Shown here: in pieces, positions 24,849 through 36,354 of the stretch
Layout: each line of letters begins with the position of its first letter
Numbering within the stretch: position 1 is the first letter of the stretch
The notes under the pieces: generated by a model
Seen by the model: only the letters and a program-made list of their open reading frames with translations
The model's database searches: none
What the model was told of the DNA's origin: nothing
NCBI GenBank assembly: GCA_023846275.1
Contig: CM043870.1
Coordinates: 8,379,527 to 8,443,526 of the forward strand
Direction: 5' to 3'
Length of the DNA stretch: 64,000 nt
Source: Vanilla planifolia
Taxonomy: Eukaryota; Streptophyta; Magnoliopsida; Asparagales; Orchidaceae
Made by a program: the position numbers and the translations under genes

Positions 24849-25129
24849 AGGTTACGTACGACAGACCTCCAGCTCGATGATCACCGCGAAGGGGTTTTTT
24901 TCTCTTTACACGATAAACCAACTCGGACGCTATTTTATTAAAAGCAGCATTTGTTAGAGATTGAAAATTCCATTTTTAAGAAACATTGATTGCAATTTTT
25001 TTTTTTGGTTCCTAATAATAATAAAATTACTAACAATAATAATAATATATTAAACAAAAAAAAAAGTTTCAAAACTATATTTACTAAGCTCTAGCACTTT
25101 CCAAAATTAAATTAGACGTTGACTCACGT

Positions 25130-26142
25130 CCGGAAGCTCAGATGAAGGAAACGTGTATAGGGCGAATATGCAGGAAGGAAGAAATAATAAGGGGAAGAGT
25201 CTGTTGCTGGAGGAGGAATATGCTACGGGGGAGAATATATACATGGATGGATTTTACACCACTATGAAGTTGGAGGGCTTCTCCTGGGCTGTACTTCGTG
25301 GGGCGCAGGGGATATTGGGATGGAAACTGGAGGCCGCCTTCGGCTTCAATGTGGAGGAAGAGTAATGTCGTGGCTGCATGTAAACTGTGCGCGTTTTCAC
25401 GGTCGCTCGGGGAGTCTTACTCCGCTATGGTGGATACACTGCGGCTATCAAAATACCTTAAATGATGAGATTTGTTGTTTGGAACATAAGGGGTATCCTG
25501 GATAGGAAGTCTATGTGTTATTTACAAAGATTTGTACGTAAAGGAAACGTAGCTGCCGTGGCCCTTGTGGAGACAAGAGCTCAAATTTTCTTGAGGAAGG
25601 ATGCGGATTGGCTTTTTGGAAGAGAATGAAACTTTGCGATGCAGCCTTCGGCTGGGAAGTCAGCGGGCATTGTATTGCTGTGGAAGAGTTGGGTTGACAT
25701 AGAGGTCACTGCCTCCTTTCTGCATATCGTGGCCTTTGAGGTCAGGCTACGATGCGTGATTAAGCTTAAATGCTGCATGGTGTATGGCCCCAAGGATCAA
25801 CACAAGCGACGGGAAGTATGGGATGTCGTGAGGAATGAGTCCAGCAGCAAGGATCCTCTTATTGTGGCAGGAGTTTTTAACCTCGTACTGGCGCAAAGTG
25901 AGAAGCAAGGTGGAAGGAAATTCTCCTGTGGCAAAGGGCAGTAGGAGTTCGCGGATTTCATGCAGGACCTGTAACTAGTGGACGTAGGGTTTATTGGCAA
26001 TACCTTCACTTGGTGTAACGGAAAGCAAGGTGCCGCTCGTATCCTGGAGAGACTTTATCGGGTGCTTATGAACACTGTGGGTCTACATAAGTTCCCTGAG
26101 TGATCCGTCACGCACCTGGGCCGGCTCGAGTCTGACCACTAC
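25130..26142 (+). mobile_element. LINE-1 copy, part 1: spacer and endonuclease
   Basis: Plus-strand L1-type LINE, 5' truncated, inserted between the small mitochondrial gene and TFIIIA-A. 25130-25460 is the spacer ahead of ORF2. From 25463 translation gives MRFVVWNIRG, VALVETRAQ, SAGIVLLW, VYGPKD, GNTFTWCN and ESDHY of the endonuclease, with in-frame stops (after WLFGRE, after GKGQ and after QDL) and a catalytic-region change (VAGVFN for the usual AGDFN). The element is interrupted at 26142 by a solo LTR and resumes at 28152. Confidence 0.85.
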
Positions 26143-28146
26143 TGTCAAGCCCCCACCTCACTAAACCATTTGATAACAAAATTAACATCAAATTGTTTGA
26201 CTATTACAATATTTAGTGCGGACAAATAACAAACCCAAAGGTGGGGACCCAACGGTGAGACGAACACCAACTCCAAAATCCAACAATATATATAAAGGCA
26301 TGTTTTTAAATATTTAATCACACCAAGCCCTCCCCTTTCTCACACATCTCATGAAAATGGCTCTTCTGTAGCAGCACCATTCTCATCTCTCGATGCAGTG
26401 GTTTCATGACCTGTGATGTAAGCACTAAATGAGATTTTACACATCTCAGTAGATAAATGATAATATCTAACCAATTATGAAAAAGAGATATCAAATTACC
26501 ATGAACAGTAAAGATGAATCATATGCATAAGATAAGACCAAACCAAATGTCATATATAATATCATATGAAAAACCACAAAGAAATACTAATTCCTTATAT
26601 AAGTGTGTTATTACAGGACCGAGCCCAATTCCCTTTAGCGCATTATCCTCTGGATCCAATCATCATCAATAAATGACCTCCAGCCGGCATCCAACCAAAC
26701 ATAACACTAGGCAGATATCTGATCCGAAGATCGATACCCTGCAACACATGCGAAGCCTAGTGCCACCAGGCAGGTATGGTACCATACCCTGCAACACATG
26801 CAACGCCTGGTGCAAATCATCATGGAGTCATAGCACATAACATATAACACTAGGCAGATATCTGATCCAAAGATCGATACCCTGCAACACATGCAGAGCC
26901 TAGTGGTAAGGATAACGTTCTCTAAGAATCCATTGATTTTACTACCATTTCCAAATCATAATTCCGAACAATTATGCCATGTCAAAAGACATTTTCTTTT
27001 CGTATTATTTCTTCCTTTTTATTTCATTATCATACCATGTTATTTCTTCCCTTTCAGTTTTCATGCAAATACATAAGTAATCCATACCATAGTGTTTCTT
27101 CTCTTTTATGTCATAAACAACATATGCAACAATCAAACTACTATAACAGTAAGAAAAACATTTAAAAACATATAATATTGTGCTACATCACAAGGTTAGG
27201 AATTTATCTACCTGAATTTGTTGTACCAACCGTCTTACCCACTTCTGATTCTTCTTGATGTCCTACAATGCCATAGTCACAAATTAAAATATATTCATTC
27301 ACCAAAAGTGCTTTCTAAAAGCTTTCCCAAACACACCCCAAAATAAATCCCAAAAAGTGCTGGACCAGCTACGGTCTACGCTAAACCGCCTGCGCAAAAG
27401 CTTTTCCAAATGGCATTTTTCCCCAAAATTTTCTTACGCGGGTGCTGGACCGCCCGAGCCCGGAGCGCCGGTTCGGCAGGGCGGCCCGGTCCAAGGCTTG
27501 GACCGATTCTCGCCTTCGTGTCTCTCTCCTGTGCGTCCGGCGAAACCGAAAGATTTCGCCGGCGCTGGACTGGCCAGTTCACTCGCTGAACGAGTCGAAA
27601 TCGGCTCGACTTCCGCCCTCTCGGTCTCCGCCGCTCATCGGAAAGCTTTACACAACCCCGAAGACGAAGCAAATTTTTCTTACCTTACGTATCTTCGCCG
27701 GCCGTCACTGTTGCAGGCCAGAAATTCCTCGAAGAGCACGACGGCGACTGCCAAAATCTAGTCCCTAAAGAATTCTCGCCGCAGTCACTGTTGCAGAACC
27801 TTGCACTCCGGCAATTCTCATCGCAGTCACATGCAGTCGCAATTCTTCGCAGATGTGGTTTTTTTTTTTGAACGCACCTAGATTGAACCGCAGCTTTGCA
27901 TAAAACCCCTTATAAATTGGGTATTTGCGAATATATCCTTCGTTAAATCGAATTTGAACTATGCCGACATTTAAGAATTACACATCTATCCTCCACATTA
28001 CAAATTTATCCCAAATCTTTAAAAATTCATAATTTATGCATTAGAGCTCCGAAAATTACAAATTAAACATCATCGGATTTGTCTCACAGAGCTCTTTCTA
28101 TAAAAAATATAAAAATACAAATAAGAGAAAAACTAGGGCTGTTACA
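26143..28146 (+). mobile_element. Solo LTR (fossil), 2.0 kb, inside the LINE endonuclease
   Basis: Begins TGTCAAGCCCCCACC, ends GGGCTGTTACA, and is flanked on both sides by the 5-bp duplication ACTAC (26138-26142 and 28147-28151). The LINE endonuclease reading is cleanly continuous across the gap. This is the signature of an LTR-retrotransposon insertion later reduced to one LTR. 26700-26900 holds a local tandem duplication (words CTAGGCAGATATCTGATCC and GATACCCTGCAACACATGC). 27370-27770 is markedly GC-rich. Superfamily not determined. A second copy in opposite orientation is at 34950-36354. Confidence 0.88.
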
Positions 28147-28151
28147 ACTAC

Positions 28152-28876
28152 CTCCTACTTGTTGATTTGGGAGGCAGAAAGCTACGGGGGGGGGGGGGGA
28201 CAAGGGAATGATTCAGTTTGAGAGTGTATGGTTGGACTTCCCTCAGTCAATTGGGGTGGTGCATCAGGCATGGTGCAGGCTGGCGGGGGGAAATCATATC
28301 GATGAATTAACGACAAAGTTCCATCGCTCTCTGTTTGCGCTGTGGAGGTGGAGCAAAGCCGAAGTAGGAAACATCATTAACAACAATGCTGAACTGGTGA
28401 GAAATATTAATGAATTATAGATGAAGGAGTCTTGGGAGGGGCTGGATGATGAGGAAAGCTCGCGCATTGGTCGCATGATTTTGGCCTTCCACCAGGGATG
28501 TGCTCACGAGAAAAGGTGGTGGCGGCAGAGAGCAAAGCTGCATTGGGCACAGTTAGGGGATCAAAACTTTGAATTTTTCCATGCAGCAGGGACGACACAT
28601 GCTCGTACGAACCAGATTACTCAGCTGAAGAAAGCGGAGGGTAAGGTGGCGAACACTCTTGAGAGCATCAGTGCTGTCCTCTTGGCCTTCTTTGAGGCGA
28701 AGTGGCGCTATGTGGGGCGCATGCCACCACCGCTGACTTTCATGTCGTGCGCCAGCATCAGCGAGGACCAGGCGTCCCAATTGATTTGCAAGGTGACCGA
28801 GAAGGAGATTACTGTAGCTATTACAGGCATTAGAAGGAACAAAGCTCCGGGCATTGACGGGGTCACTGTCCAGTAA
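28152..28876 (+). mobile_element. LINE-1 copy, part 2: endonuclease end to RT start
   Basis: Continues the LINE interrupted by the solo LTR: LLVDLGG, a 14-G run at 28186-28199, then FESVWLDFPQSIGVVHQAW. The EN-RT linker follows (WWRQRAKLHWAQLGDQNFEF), up to the first RT motif NKAPGIDGVTV. There it is replaced by the 5' end of another LINE. The remaining RT region of this copy is not found, so it was probably lost. Confidence 0.83.
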
Positions 28877-28884
28877 TCTCTGGG

Positions 28885-30358
28885 ATGTGTGGTCGTGGCT
28901 TAAGCGAGAATATATTGCAAGCCTATGGGGTCTGCGAACAGGGGGAGAAGCTTTCGGGGACCATGCCCGTCTACACTAGCGTCGAAGGTACAAATAGGCA
29001 AATGAATACTGCTAACAGGATGAGCTTTAAAGAGGCATTAACGGCAAAATCTATCGCCTCTAATGGGGTGGTGACCCAATTTGCCAAGCCGGCAGATATT
29101 GATGTTGCAGCGAGAGCAGCTGGGATGACTGAGTGTGGAGCCAATGGTGTAGTGCTGATGTCAAACGAGGCATGCCAACGACATAGAGACTTCCATAAAT
29201 ACGACTTGGTTGGGCGGGTTTATGGTGACACACTTCCCTTCTTCGTCATTGCACGTGTACTACATAACCATTGAGGCCATTTCACAAATTTTTGAATACT
29301 TGACTTGACGGAGGGATGCTTCTGTCTTCACTTCAACTTCATCAAAGTCAGGAATGAAGTGTGGCTTGGAGGGCCATGGCAAGTCGCCGGTCATGCTATG
29401 GGACTGGACTTATGGTCTGTTGAGTTTGGCCCCTTAGCTAAGGTTGCGATGTGCACCCCAGTGTGGGTGAGGTTCCCTGGACTTCCCTTAATATACTGGG
29501 ACAATATTTTGAGAATCGCAAAGTCAATTGGAGAACCGATATTAGTTGATGGGTGGACGACGGATATGCAGAGGTCCTCGTATGCAAGAGTTTGCATTAG
29601 AATGGACCTGTCGTAGCCACTGAAGCTAGGGATTTGGCTGAATGGTGAGTTGGGATTGACTCACCAGGCTTTTAAATATAAAGGCTTATCGTGCATCTGC
29701 TTCGGTTGCGGGCATGTAGGACATTTGAAGGAGCATTGCAAAGCAGAAGGAACAAGGGATGTTATCCCTGCACCGCAGGCTGGGGAGGGGTTGACTACCC
29801 GTGGAGCAAGAACAAAGCGGGAGCAGTGCGCGTGGAACACCCACTAGGGAGCTGCTTGCTCGGGCTGTGGCGAATGCTTTTAATGCGCCTGCTTCGGACG
29901 AGAAGAGGCCACTGGCTCCTGAGATGCTCGGGTCCAAGGATGTTCTTACGTCGTTGACTCAGCAGATGAACGACGATGGGAAGCCAGAAGGATTAGGGCC
30001 GTGGATGCTTGTGAAGCAACTGCGACGGCGTCCGCCGGATGCTTTGCAGAAAAAAGAAGGAGTCTTTGGAGTTAGGCATACCTCACATATAGGGATGAGG
30101 GGTCATGCACAGGGCAATGAAAGATTGGGGTACTATGGCAGGAGGAGAAGCTTATCAACAACAAGGGGGATAGAGCCAGCCAGTAAACCGAGAAACTCTG
30201 ATGACAGGAGGCGGACGGGAACTGCACAAGCTCTGTTGAGCCCAAAGGCTGATGAGCAAAAGGATTGGTTGATGAAGCAGCAGGCAATCGATCGTAAAGG
30301 GAAGAAGCCTATGGTGTTAGATGAATCTGGTTGTGACAACGATAATGTCAACCCTTGA
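28885..30358 (+). pseudogene. LINE-2 ORF1: DUF4283 and CCHC zinc knuckle, broken
   Basis: ORF1 product of plant L1-like LINEs, an RNA-binding chaperone-type protein. It is split over several frames: 28885-29274, 29305-29616, 29650-29847 and 29801-30358. The middle carries the DUF4283 pattern (FIKVRNEVWLGGPW, VWVRFPGLPLIYWD, IGEPILVD). The CCHC knuckle CFGCGHVGHLKEHC follows, then a low-complexity charged tail with GKKPMVLDESG. Stops follow VLHNH and RMDLS. Confidence 0.8.
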
Positions 30359-30761
30359 GAGAACTGTGTTCGCTCTGCACAGGTGCAGTGATCTATGTAT
30401 GTGGGGTCTGAATAATGGCGGGAGGACCCATTATGCAGATGCGATATGTGCGGAGCCTCGTATGGGGTGTAAACATGCTCACTGTGATCGTGGAGGTATG
30501 TCGGGGTTGCGAGAAGGTGACTTATGCTGCATGGGCACCGGGTGGTGCACGTAGCGTATGTGGGGCATGGAGCATGGCTGTCCTCATGGGGCGTTTGACT
30601 ACGGGACGCTATCCACATATTAATATGGCAGACGCGTTGCTCATTGTGCCAGCGTGTGCGTGCATGGATTGTGCATGTGCCTGTAGCTGTGCCTTTTCTG
30701 GAGCTCATGGATGGCGTATGGGTAGCTGACTTATGACCTTTATTCAGGCTGCTGTTTCCAA

Positions 30762-31559
30762 ATGATTAAGCTAGCGGTATGGAACATCCATAGGGTTAGG
30801 GATAAAAACTCCAGGACTTACCTTCAACGCTTTATCAGAGAAGGGGCTGTGGATGCCATGGCTCTTGTGGAGACGAGAGTACCAACTTTTACCATGAAGG
30901 ATGCAGATTGGTTACTGGGTAGGGAGTGGAGTTATGAAGTTCAGTCGTCGAAGGGGAAGTCAGGTGGAATTATTCTACTGTGGCGCAATGGGCTGACTGT
31001 CAATCTGCTGGGGTCGATGAGGCATGTTGTGGCTTTTGAAGTCACTTTGGGAGTGGACAGGAAGATCAAGTGTTGCGTGGTCTATGGCCCGAAAGAGACA
31101 TATAGGCGGACTGAGACGTGGGAAGTTCTTAGAGGAGTTAATGGCAGAGGAGGTCCGCTAGTGGCGGCGGGCGATTTTAATCTAATCTTGTCGCAAAATA
31201 AGAAAAGAGAGGGTAAGAAATTTACCTTTGGGAAAGCACACCAGGAGTTATTGGAGGATGTTCAGGAGCTGCAACTGGTTGACCTTAAGTACGTAGGGAA
31301 CAACTTTACATGGTGCAACGACAAGGAAGGGGGTGCGAGAATCTACGAAAGACTGGACAGAGCGTTCATGAATACTCTGGGGCTCCAAGCGTTCCCAAAG
31401 TGCACGGTCACTCACCTTTCTAGGGTGGGATCTGATCATTGTCCGCTACTCATTGACTTAGGCGGGGGTCAGGGACCGTGTGTTGGAGCCAGAACTCATT
31501 TTGAGAGCACCTGGCTTGACTACCCTCAGACCAGGGGTGTGGTCCATAGTGTATGGTAG
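30762..31559 (+). CDS. LINE-2 ORF2 endonuclease domain
   Basis: 265-residue frame with the complete set of endonuclease signatures: LAVWNIHRV, ALVETRVPTF, SGGIILLW, VVYGPKET, VAAGDFNLIL, GNNFTWCND, ERLDRAF and GSDHCPLLIDLGG. The catalytic Asn, Glu, Asp/Asn and Asp-His are all present. Start is the Met just before the WN motif. A stop after VVHSVW separates it from the RT domain, which continues after further frame changes. The RGIRD element of the family reads HRVRD here. Confidence 0.87.
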   Translation: MIKLAVWNIHRVRDKNSRTYLQRFIREGAVDAMALVETRVPTFTMKDADWLLGREWSYEVQSSKGKSGGIILLWRNGLTVNLLGSMRHVVAFEVTLGVDRKIKCCVVYGPKETYRRTETWEVLRGVNGRGGPLVAAGDFNLILSQNKKREGKKFTFGKAHQELLEDVQELQLVDLKYVGNNFTWCNDKEGGARIYERLDRAFMNTLGLQAFPKCTVTHLSRVGSDHCPLLIDLGGGQGPCVGARTHFESTWLDYPQTRGVVHSVW

Positions 31560-32011
31560 AGGCACGCCAAAGGTGATAGTATGGAAGTACTATCAATTAA
31601 ATTTAAAATGGTGCTGGTGGCTCTGCATAGCTGGAGCAAGAATACCTGAGAAATGTAATAAAAAAAAATGTGAAGATGGAGAAGTGCATTAATAGCCTGC
31701 AGATTAAGGAGCCGCAAGTGGGATTGGATGATGCGGAGCACTCGCTCCTCGGCTGACTAATCACGGAATTTCACCGCGATGGCGCGTCTGAAGAAAAATG
31801 GTGGCAAAGAGCGAAGGTACACTGGGCACGTTTGGGGGACCGTAACACCAAATTCTTTCAAGCTGCTGCTACTGCGCGCGTGCAGAGCAATTTCATTGCA
31901 CATCTGCGGGATGAGGGGGGACTGGATGTGACTTCAGCTGAGAGCATCGGCTCGATCCTGACATCCTTCTTTGAGGCAAAATTGCGTGGTGCAACCTGTA
32001 TGCATTAGGAG

Positions 32012-33700
32012 GTGTGTTGGGGCCCGCAGGCTTGTCTAAGAAGCGAACAGGCAAATATGCTGGGGCAGAGGGTGACGGAGGCAGAGATAATGCATGTCAT
32101 TAAGGCCATGAAGAACAACAAGTCTCCGGACATCGATGGGATTACGACTGAATTTGTGAAGGGTTACTGGCCCATTGTTTCTTTAATGAGAGGAGGATGC
32201 CAGTGGGATGGAAAGACACACTGGTGATGTTAATTCCCAAAACACAGAATGCAAACAAGCCAGAGCACTACAGGCCCATTAGCCTGTGCAACGTCATATA
32301 CAAAGTTATCGCGAGAGTTCTAGTGGAGTGGCTTAAATTGGTCTTGCCTGATATCATTTCTAGGGAACAAGGAGCTTTCGTTCCAGGAAGATCTATCTCA
32401 GAAAATATCTTTGTGGCCTAGGAGATGGCTTCGCGGATGCATCATTCAAGTACTAAGAAGGGTCTGATGACAATAAAGATCGACATGGAGCAGGCGTTTG
32501 ACCACGTTTGCTAAGATTTTGTGCTCAACATTCTCAAGATGATGGGCTTCCCGCTGCTGTGGTGTGACTGGGTGGAAGCTTGCATTACCAGTCCTAGGTT
32601 TGGGGTCTTGCTAAATGGCACCCGTCTGCCTTGGATTGAGGCCAACCGCAGCTTGCATCAAAGGTGTCCACTATCACCCTATCTGTTCACTATTGTGACT
32701 GAGTACTTCTCTGCACTCGTTCGGGCACATGAGGAGAAAGTTCTGTTGGGCTTCAGGTGTGGCCAGCACGCGCCTCTTGTGTCTCATCTTCTGTTTGCAG
32801 ATGACATTGTGGTGTTTGCCCCTGCTATGCAGAAGACAGCAAACGCTGTTTGCAGGACACTCCAGGAGTTTGGGAAGGTGGCGGGATTGATGGTTAATCG
32901 CTCTAAATCTAGCATCCTTTTTTAGTAAAGCAATGTGAAGTAAGCACAAGCTCTTCATTAACAACATTCTGGGCATGAGTCAAAGTGTCAAATTAAAGTA
33001 TTTGGGTATCCTTATTTCGACAAAGAAGTTGAGGAAGGATGATGTTCGGTTCGTGATCCAGAACATGGAGGAAATGGTGACTGAGTGGAGGGTAAGGCCC
33101 TTGTCGCTTGCTGGGAGGATCACCATGATCAGGGCAGTGTTAAGTGCAATTCCGAGCTACCTTATGAGGCATTGTGTCGTTCCTTTGGGCACTATTGCTG
33201 CTGGGGAGAGGATCATCAAGAAATTCTTGTGGAGCAGTGCAGGGGGAGGGGGGGGGGGGGGGCGAATGCGATGCATTACGTGGATTGGGATACCGTTACG
33301 TTGCCGAAGGATGCGGGTGGCCTCGGGTTACTGGACTTGCGCATCTGGCAATGTGTGCTCAATATGAAGATGTGTAAGCGACTTCTAAGCCACAAGCAGA
33401 GCCTGTGGACGGAAGTAATGAGAGAAAAATACGGATATGGCAACAACTTTCTTAAAGCACCGCGTGGGGCGTCTCATGCATGCAGACTGGTGACTGGGGC
33501 CATGACACCTGCGGTTGCCAGCTTCGTTTGGAGAATTGGAGAGGACAACAGCGTCCAATTTGAGGAGGATAACTGGATTGACTTCCTCCCGCTTTCCTGC
33601 TGGCCCACCTATATTAACATGAATGTTCAGTGGCCAACTCTGGTGGGGGAATGCGTCATCAAGTGTGGAGTGTGGGATGAACTGAAGATTCGATCCTAGG
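32012..33700 (+). pseudogene. LINE-2 ORF2 reverse transcriptase, broken
   Basis: RT motifs in order: NNKSPDIDGITTEFVKGYW (usually NKAPGIDG), MLIPKTQNANKPEHYRPISL, EQGAFVPGRSISENIF, IKIDMEQAFDHV, RCPLSPYLFTIVTEYF, and the catalytic HLLFADDIVVF near 32787-32819. KYLGILIS and SLAGRITMI follow in the thumb/connection region. A stop after FVA, one after DHVC, a frame change near 32925, and a G-run of 15 at 33248-33262 interrupt the frame. Confidence 0.85.
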
Positions 33701-33726
33701 CTGGTGCTCCTTTATTTGAGAGGATT

Positions 33727-34840
33727 ATGCATTTGCCTTGGGCTCACGGGCAAGAGGAGGATGTACTTATTCAAGCAAATACGGGATTGGAGAGGGTTGA
33801 CAACTACCACCTCTACAAACAACTTAAGCTAGGTGCAAGGAGGAGAGATGGGGAACGGGGGAAGGAAGTTAGGGAGGTAGCCAAAGGAATATGGAAGTTG
33901 AACTTGCTGCCGCGTGTACGCATATTTATATGGAGGCTGGTGGGGTATTATTTGCCTATTACGGTATGGTTACAGTGCAGAAAGCTTGCCGATAGCAACA
34001 AGTGTTCCTGGGGCTGTGATGAGGCTGAAACACTGCAGCATATATTCTGGGAGTGTCCTCGTGCTCAAGAGGCGTGGACCGCGTGTCATATGCGTCAGGC
34101 CGCTGATGTGCTGGGGCCTTCCACTATGGGGGAGTGAGCAGGTTTTTATACAAAGCATCAAGGAGTTCGTTGGCTCCCCTGATGTGCATCGGGGAGAGGG
34201 AAGAGCATGGGCGGCATCCCTTGTGACGATCATGTTTTACATATGGGAGAATAGGAACGCGAGAAGGCACAATGAACATCCCTTGCATTCCAGGACCCTT
34301 TGGCGAAAGATTCAAATTGAGGTGGCTGCAATTTCTGAGACTCGTAATTAGCACCTGTCCATGGTTTGTGGGAGCCCATACAGCTCTTCTGAGCTGAAGG
34401 TAACCCATGTCTGGGTTCCCCCCAATGGCTAGATATTGATTAATTGCGATCCTACGATTGGTGATGACACCTCCGGGATTGGTCTTGTGGTGCAGGATCA
34501 CCACGGCAGGCCCCTGCTGGTAACCAGTAGACGGTTTTACTCGCATGCTACAGAGGAGATGGAGATTCTGGCGATGTTAGAAGCTTTAGAGATGCTGAGG
34601 AATAGCCTGCCTGATTATCCTGTAGTGGAGATACAATCAGACTCGGTGACTGCCGAACAGAGGGTGCGAAACCTTCTCGTTAATCCTCCTGAGGCTGGCT
34701 GCTACACTTTAGCTCTTCAGCATGAACGTAATTTGAGCTCCCTGAAAACGTCACACATCGACAGGGAGGGGAACGCGCCGAAGAACTGGTTTGCGCGAGC
34801 TGCATGCGAGACGGAATTCACGTGGAGTGGAGACTCGTAG
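33727..34840 (+). pseudogene. LINE-2 ORF2 C-terminus: zf-RVT and RNase H domains
   Basis: 33880-34110 translates to the zf-RVT type region (GIWKLNLLPRVRIFIWRLVG, CSWGCDEAETLQHIFWECP). 34436-34840 gives an RNase H-like (RVT_3) domain: INCDPTIGDDTSGIGLVVQD, the EEMEILAMLEALEML stretch, VVEIQSDS, and HIDREGNAPKNWFARAA. The two are in different frames. Plant L1 LINEs commonly carry this RNase H tail, which removes RNA from the hybrid. Confidence 0.82.
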
Positions 34841-34949
34841 ATGCCCGAGGCTTTTCTTAATCTTCTGTTTCATGATTTTTGCTTTGATCCTCCTTTAGGA
34901 TTTCATGTTAGTTAATTAAGCACTTGTTTATGATAAAAAAAAAGAAATT

Positions 34950-36354
34950 AAGAATTTGGATTTTTATGTTTGGGAAAGCTTTTAGAAAGCAGAAATTTTG
35001 GGTGTTTAGGATTTTTTGCTGTTTGGGAAAGCTTTTAGAAAGCGGGATTTTTGCTGTTTGGGAAAGATTTTAGAAAGCTGGAATTTTGGATGTTTGAGAT
35101 TTTTTGCTGTTTGGGAAAGCTTTTAGAAAGCGTGATTTTTGGCTATTTGGGATTATTTTAGCTGTTTGGGAAAGCTTTTAGAAAGTAGTATTTGGGATTT
35201 TTGGCTGTTTGGAAACAATTTTTAAAAGCAACTTTTGGCCAATAGGTATATTTTAACTTGATTATGTTTGCATTATGGGCTTGTAGGACATCACGAAGAA
35301 TAAGAAGTGGGCAATACAAATTGTACAGTAAATAGAGGTAGATAAATTTCTAACCGTGTGATGTAACACAATATTATATGTTTTTATATGGTTTCTTACT
35401 ATCACATGATGCTTTGGTTGTTACTTATGTATTTGCATGAAAACTGAAAAGAAAGAAATAACATGGTATGATAATGAAATGAAATGAAAGAAATAATATG
35501 TAAAGAAAGGTCTTTTTATATGACATAATTGTTTGTAATTATGATTGGAAATGGTCGTAAAAAATGGATTCCCGGATAACATTATCCTCACCACTAGGCT
35601 CAGCGTGTTGGATCGCAGGGTATCGATCTTCGGATCAGATACCTGCCTAGTGTTATGTGTTATGACTCCATGATGATTTACACTAGGCTCAGCGTGTTGG
35701 ATCGCAGGGTATGGTACCATACATGCCTGGTGGCATTAAGCTCAGCGTGTTGGATCGCTGGGTATCAATCTTCGGATCAAATATCTGCCTAGTGTTATGT
35801 GCTTGGTTGGACGCCGACTGGAAGTCATTTATGATGATGATTGGATCCAGAGGATAATGCATCAAAGGGATTTGGGTCGGATAATAACACACTATATAAG
35901 GAACTGACATTTCTTTCGTGGTTTTTCATCTGGCATTATATATGACATCTAGTATAGTTTTATCTTTATGCATATGATTCATCTTTACTGTTCATGGTAA
36001 TTTGATATCTCTTTTTCATAATTGGTTAGACATTATGATTTATCTACTGAGATATATAAAATTTCATTTAGTGCTTACATCACAGGTCATGCAACCACTG
36101 CACCGAGAACTGGGAATGATGTTGTTACAGGAGAGCCCTTTTCACGAGATGTGTGAGAAGGGGGGAGCTTAGTGTGATTAACGTTTAAAAACATGTCTTT
36201 ATTTATATATTTTGGATTTTGGAGTTGGGGTTTTGTCTGATCGTCGGGTCCCCACCTTGGGTTTTATTCTTTGTCCTCACTTAGATGTTGTATCTTGCGA
36301 CTATGATGATAACTTTGTTATATAGTGGTACTTGATATAGGTAGGGGCTTGACA
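34950..36354 (-). mobile_element. Truncated LTR (fossil), inverted relative to the solo LTR at 26143
   Basis: Reverse-complement reading starts TGTCAAGCCCCTACC at 36354 and parallels the first ~1.2 kb of the LTR at 26143: the GGTGGGGACCC block, AACTCCAAAATCC, and the TAGGCAGATA / GATCCGAAGATCGATACCC tandem section. It ends without the LTR's other terminus, next to the A-tail of LINE-2. 34968-35230 has an internal repeat expansion (separate entry). Same family as the 26143 LTR, superfamily unknown. Confidence 0.8.
34968..35232. repeat. Short tandem repeat inside the inverted LTR
   Basis: About six copies of GTTTGGGAAAGCTTTTAGAAAG at irregular 37-56 bp spacing (34968, 35021, 35058, 35108, 35164, and a degenerate one near 35207). 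The LTR at 26143 has the same word once, in reverse complement near 27312-27336, so this is an expansion specific to the second copy. Confidence 0.85.

Larger units (their letters stand above)
28877..34946 (+). mobile_element. LINE-2: near full-length L1-type LINE with RNase H
   Basis: A ~6.1-kb element in plus orientation, ending in a short A-rich tail (TTTATGATAAAAAAAAAG). Order: ORF1 with DUF4283-like and zinc-knuckle parts (28885-30358), spacer, ORF2 endonuclease (30762-31559), RT (32012-32925), RT connection/thumb, zf-RVT-type domain (33880-34110) and RNase H (34436-34840). Several frame changes and stops within ORF1 and ORF2 mean it is no longer autonomous. It sits within the older LINE at 25.1-37.3 kb. 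Same family as the minus-strand copy at the window start. Confidence 0.88.

Noticed and set aside
26143-36354. A complete LTR retrotransposon with LTRs at 26143 and 34950
   Set aside because: The two LTRs are in opposite orientation, the first has its own 5-bp duplication on both sides, and the DNA between them is LINE.
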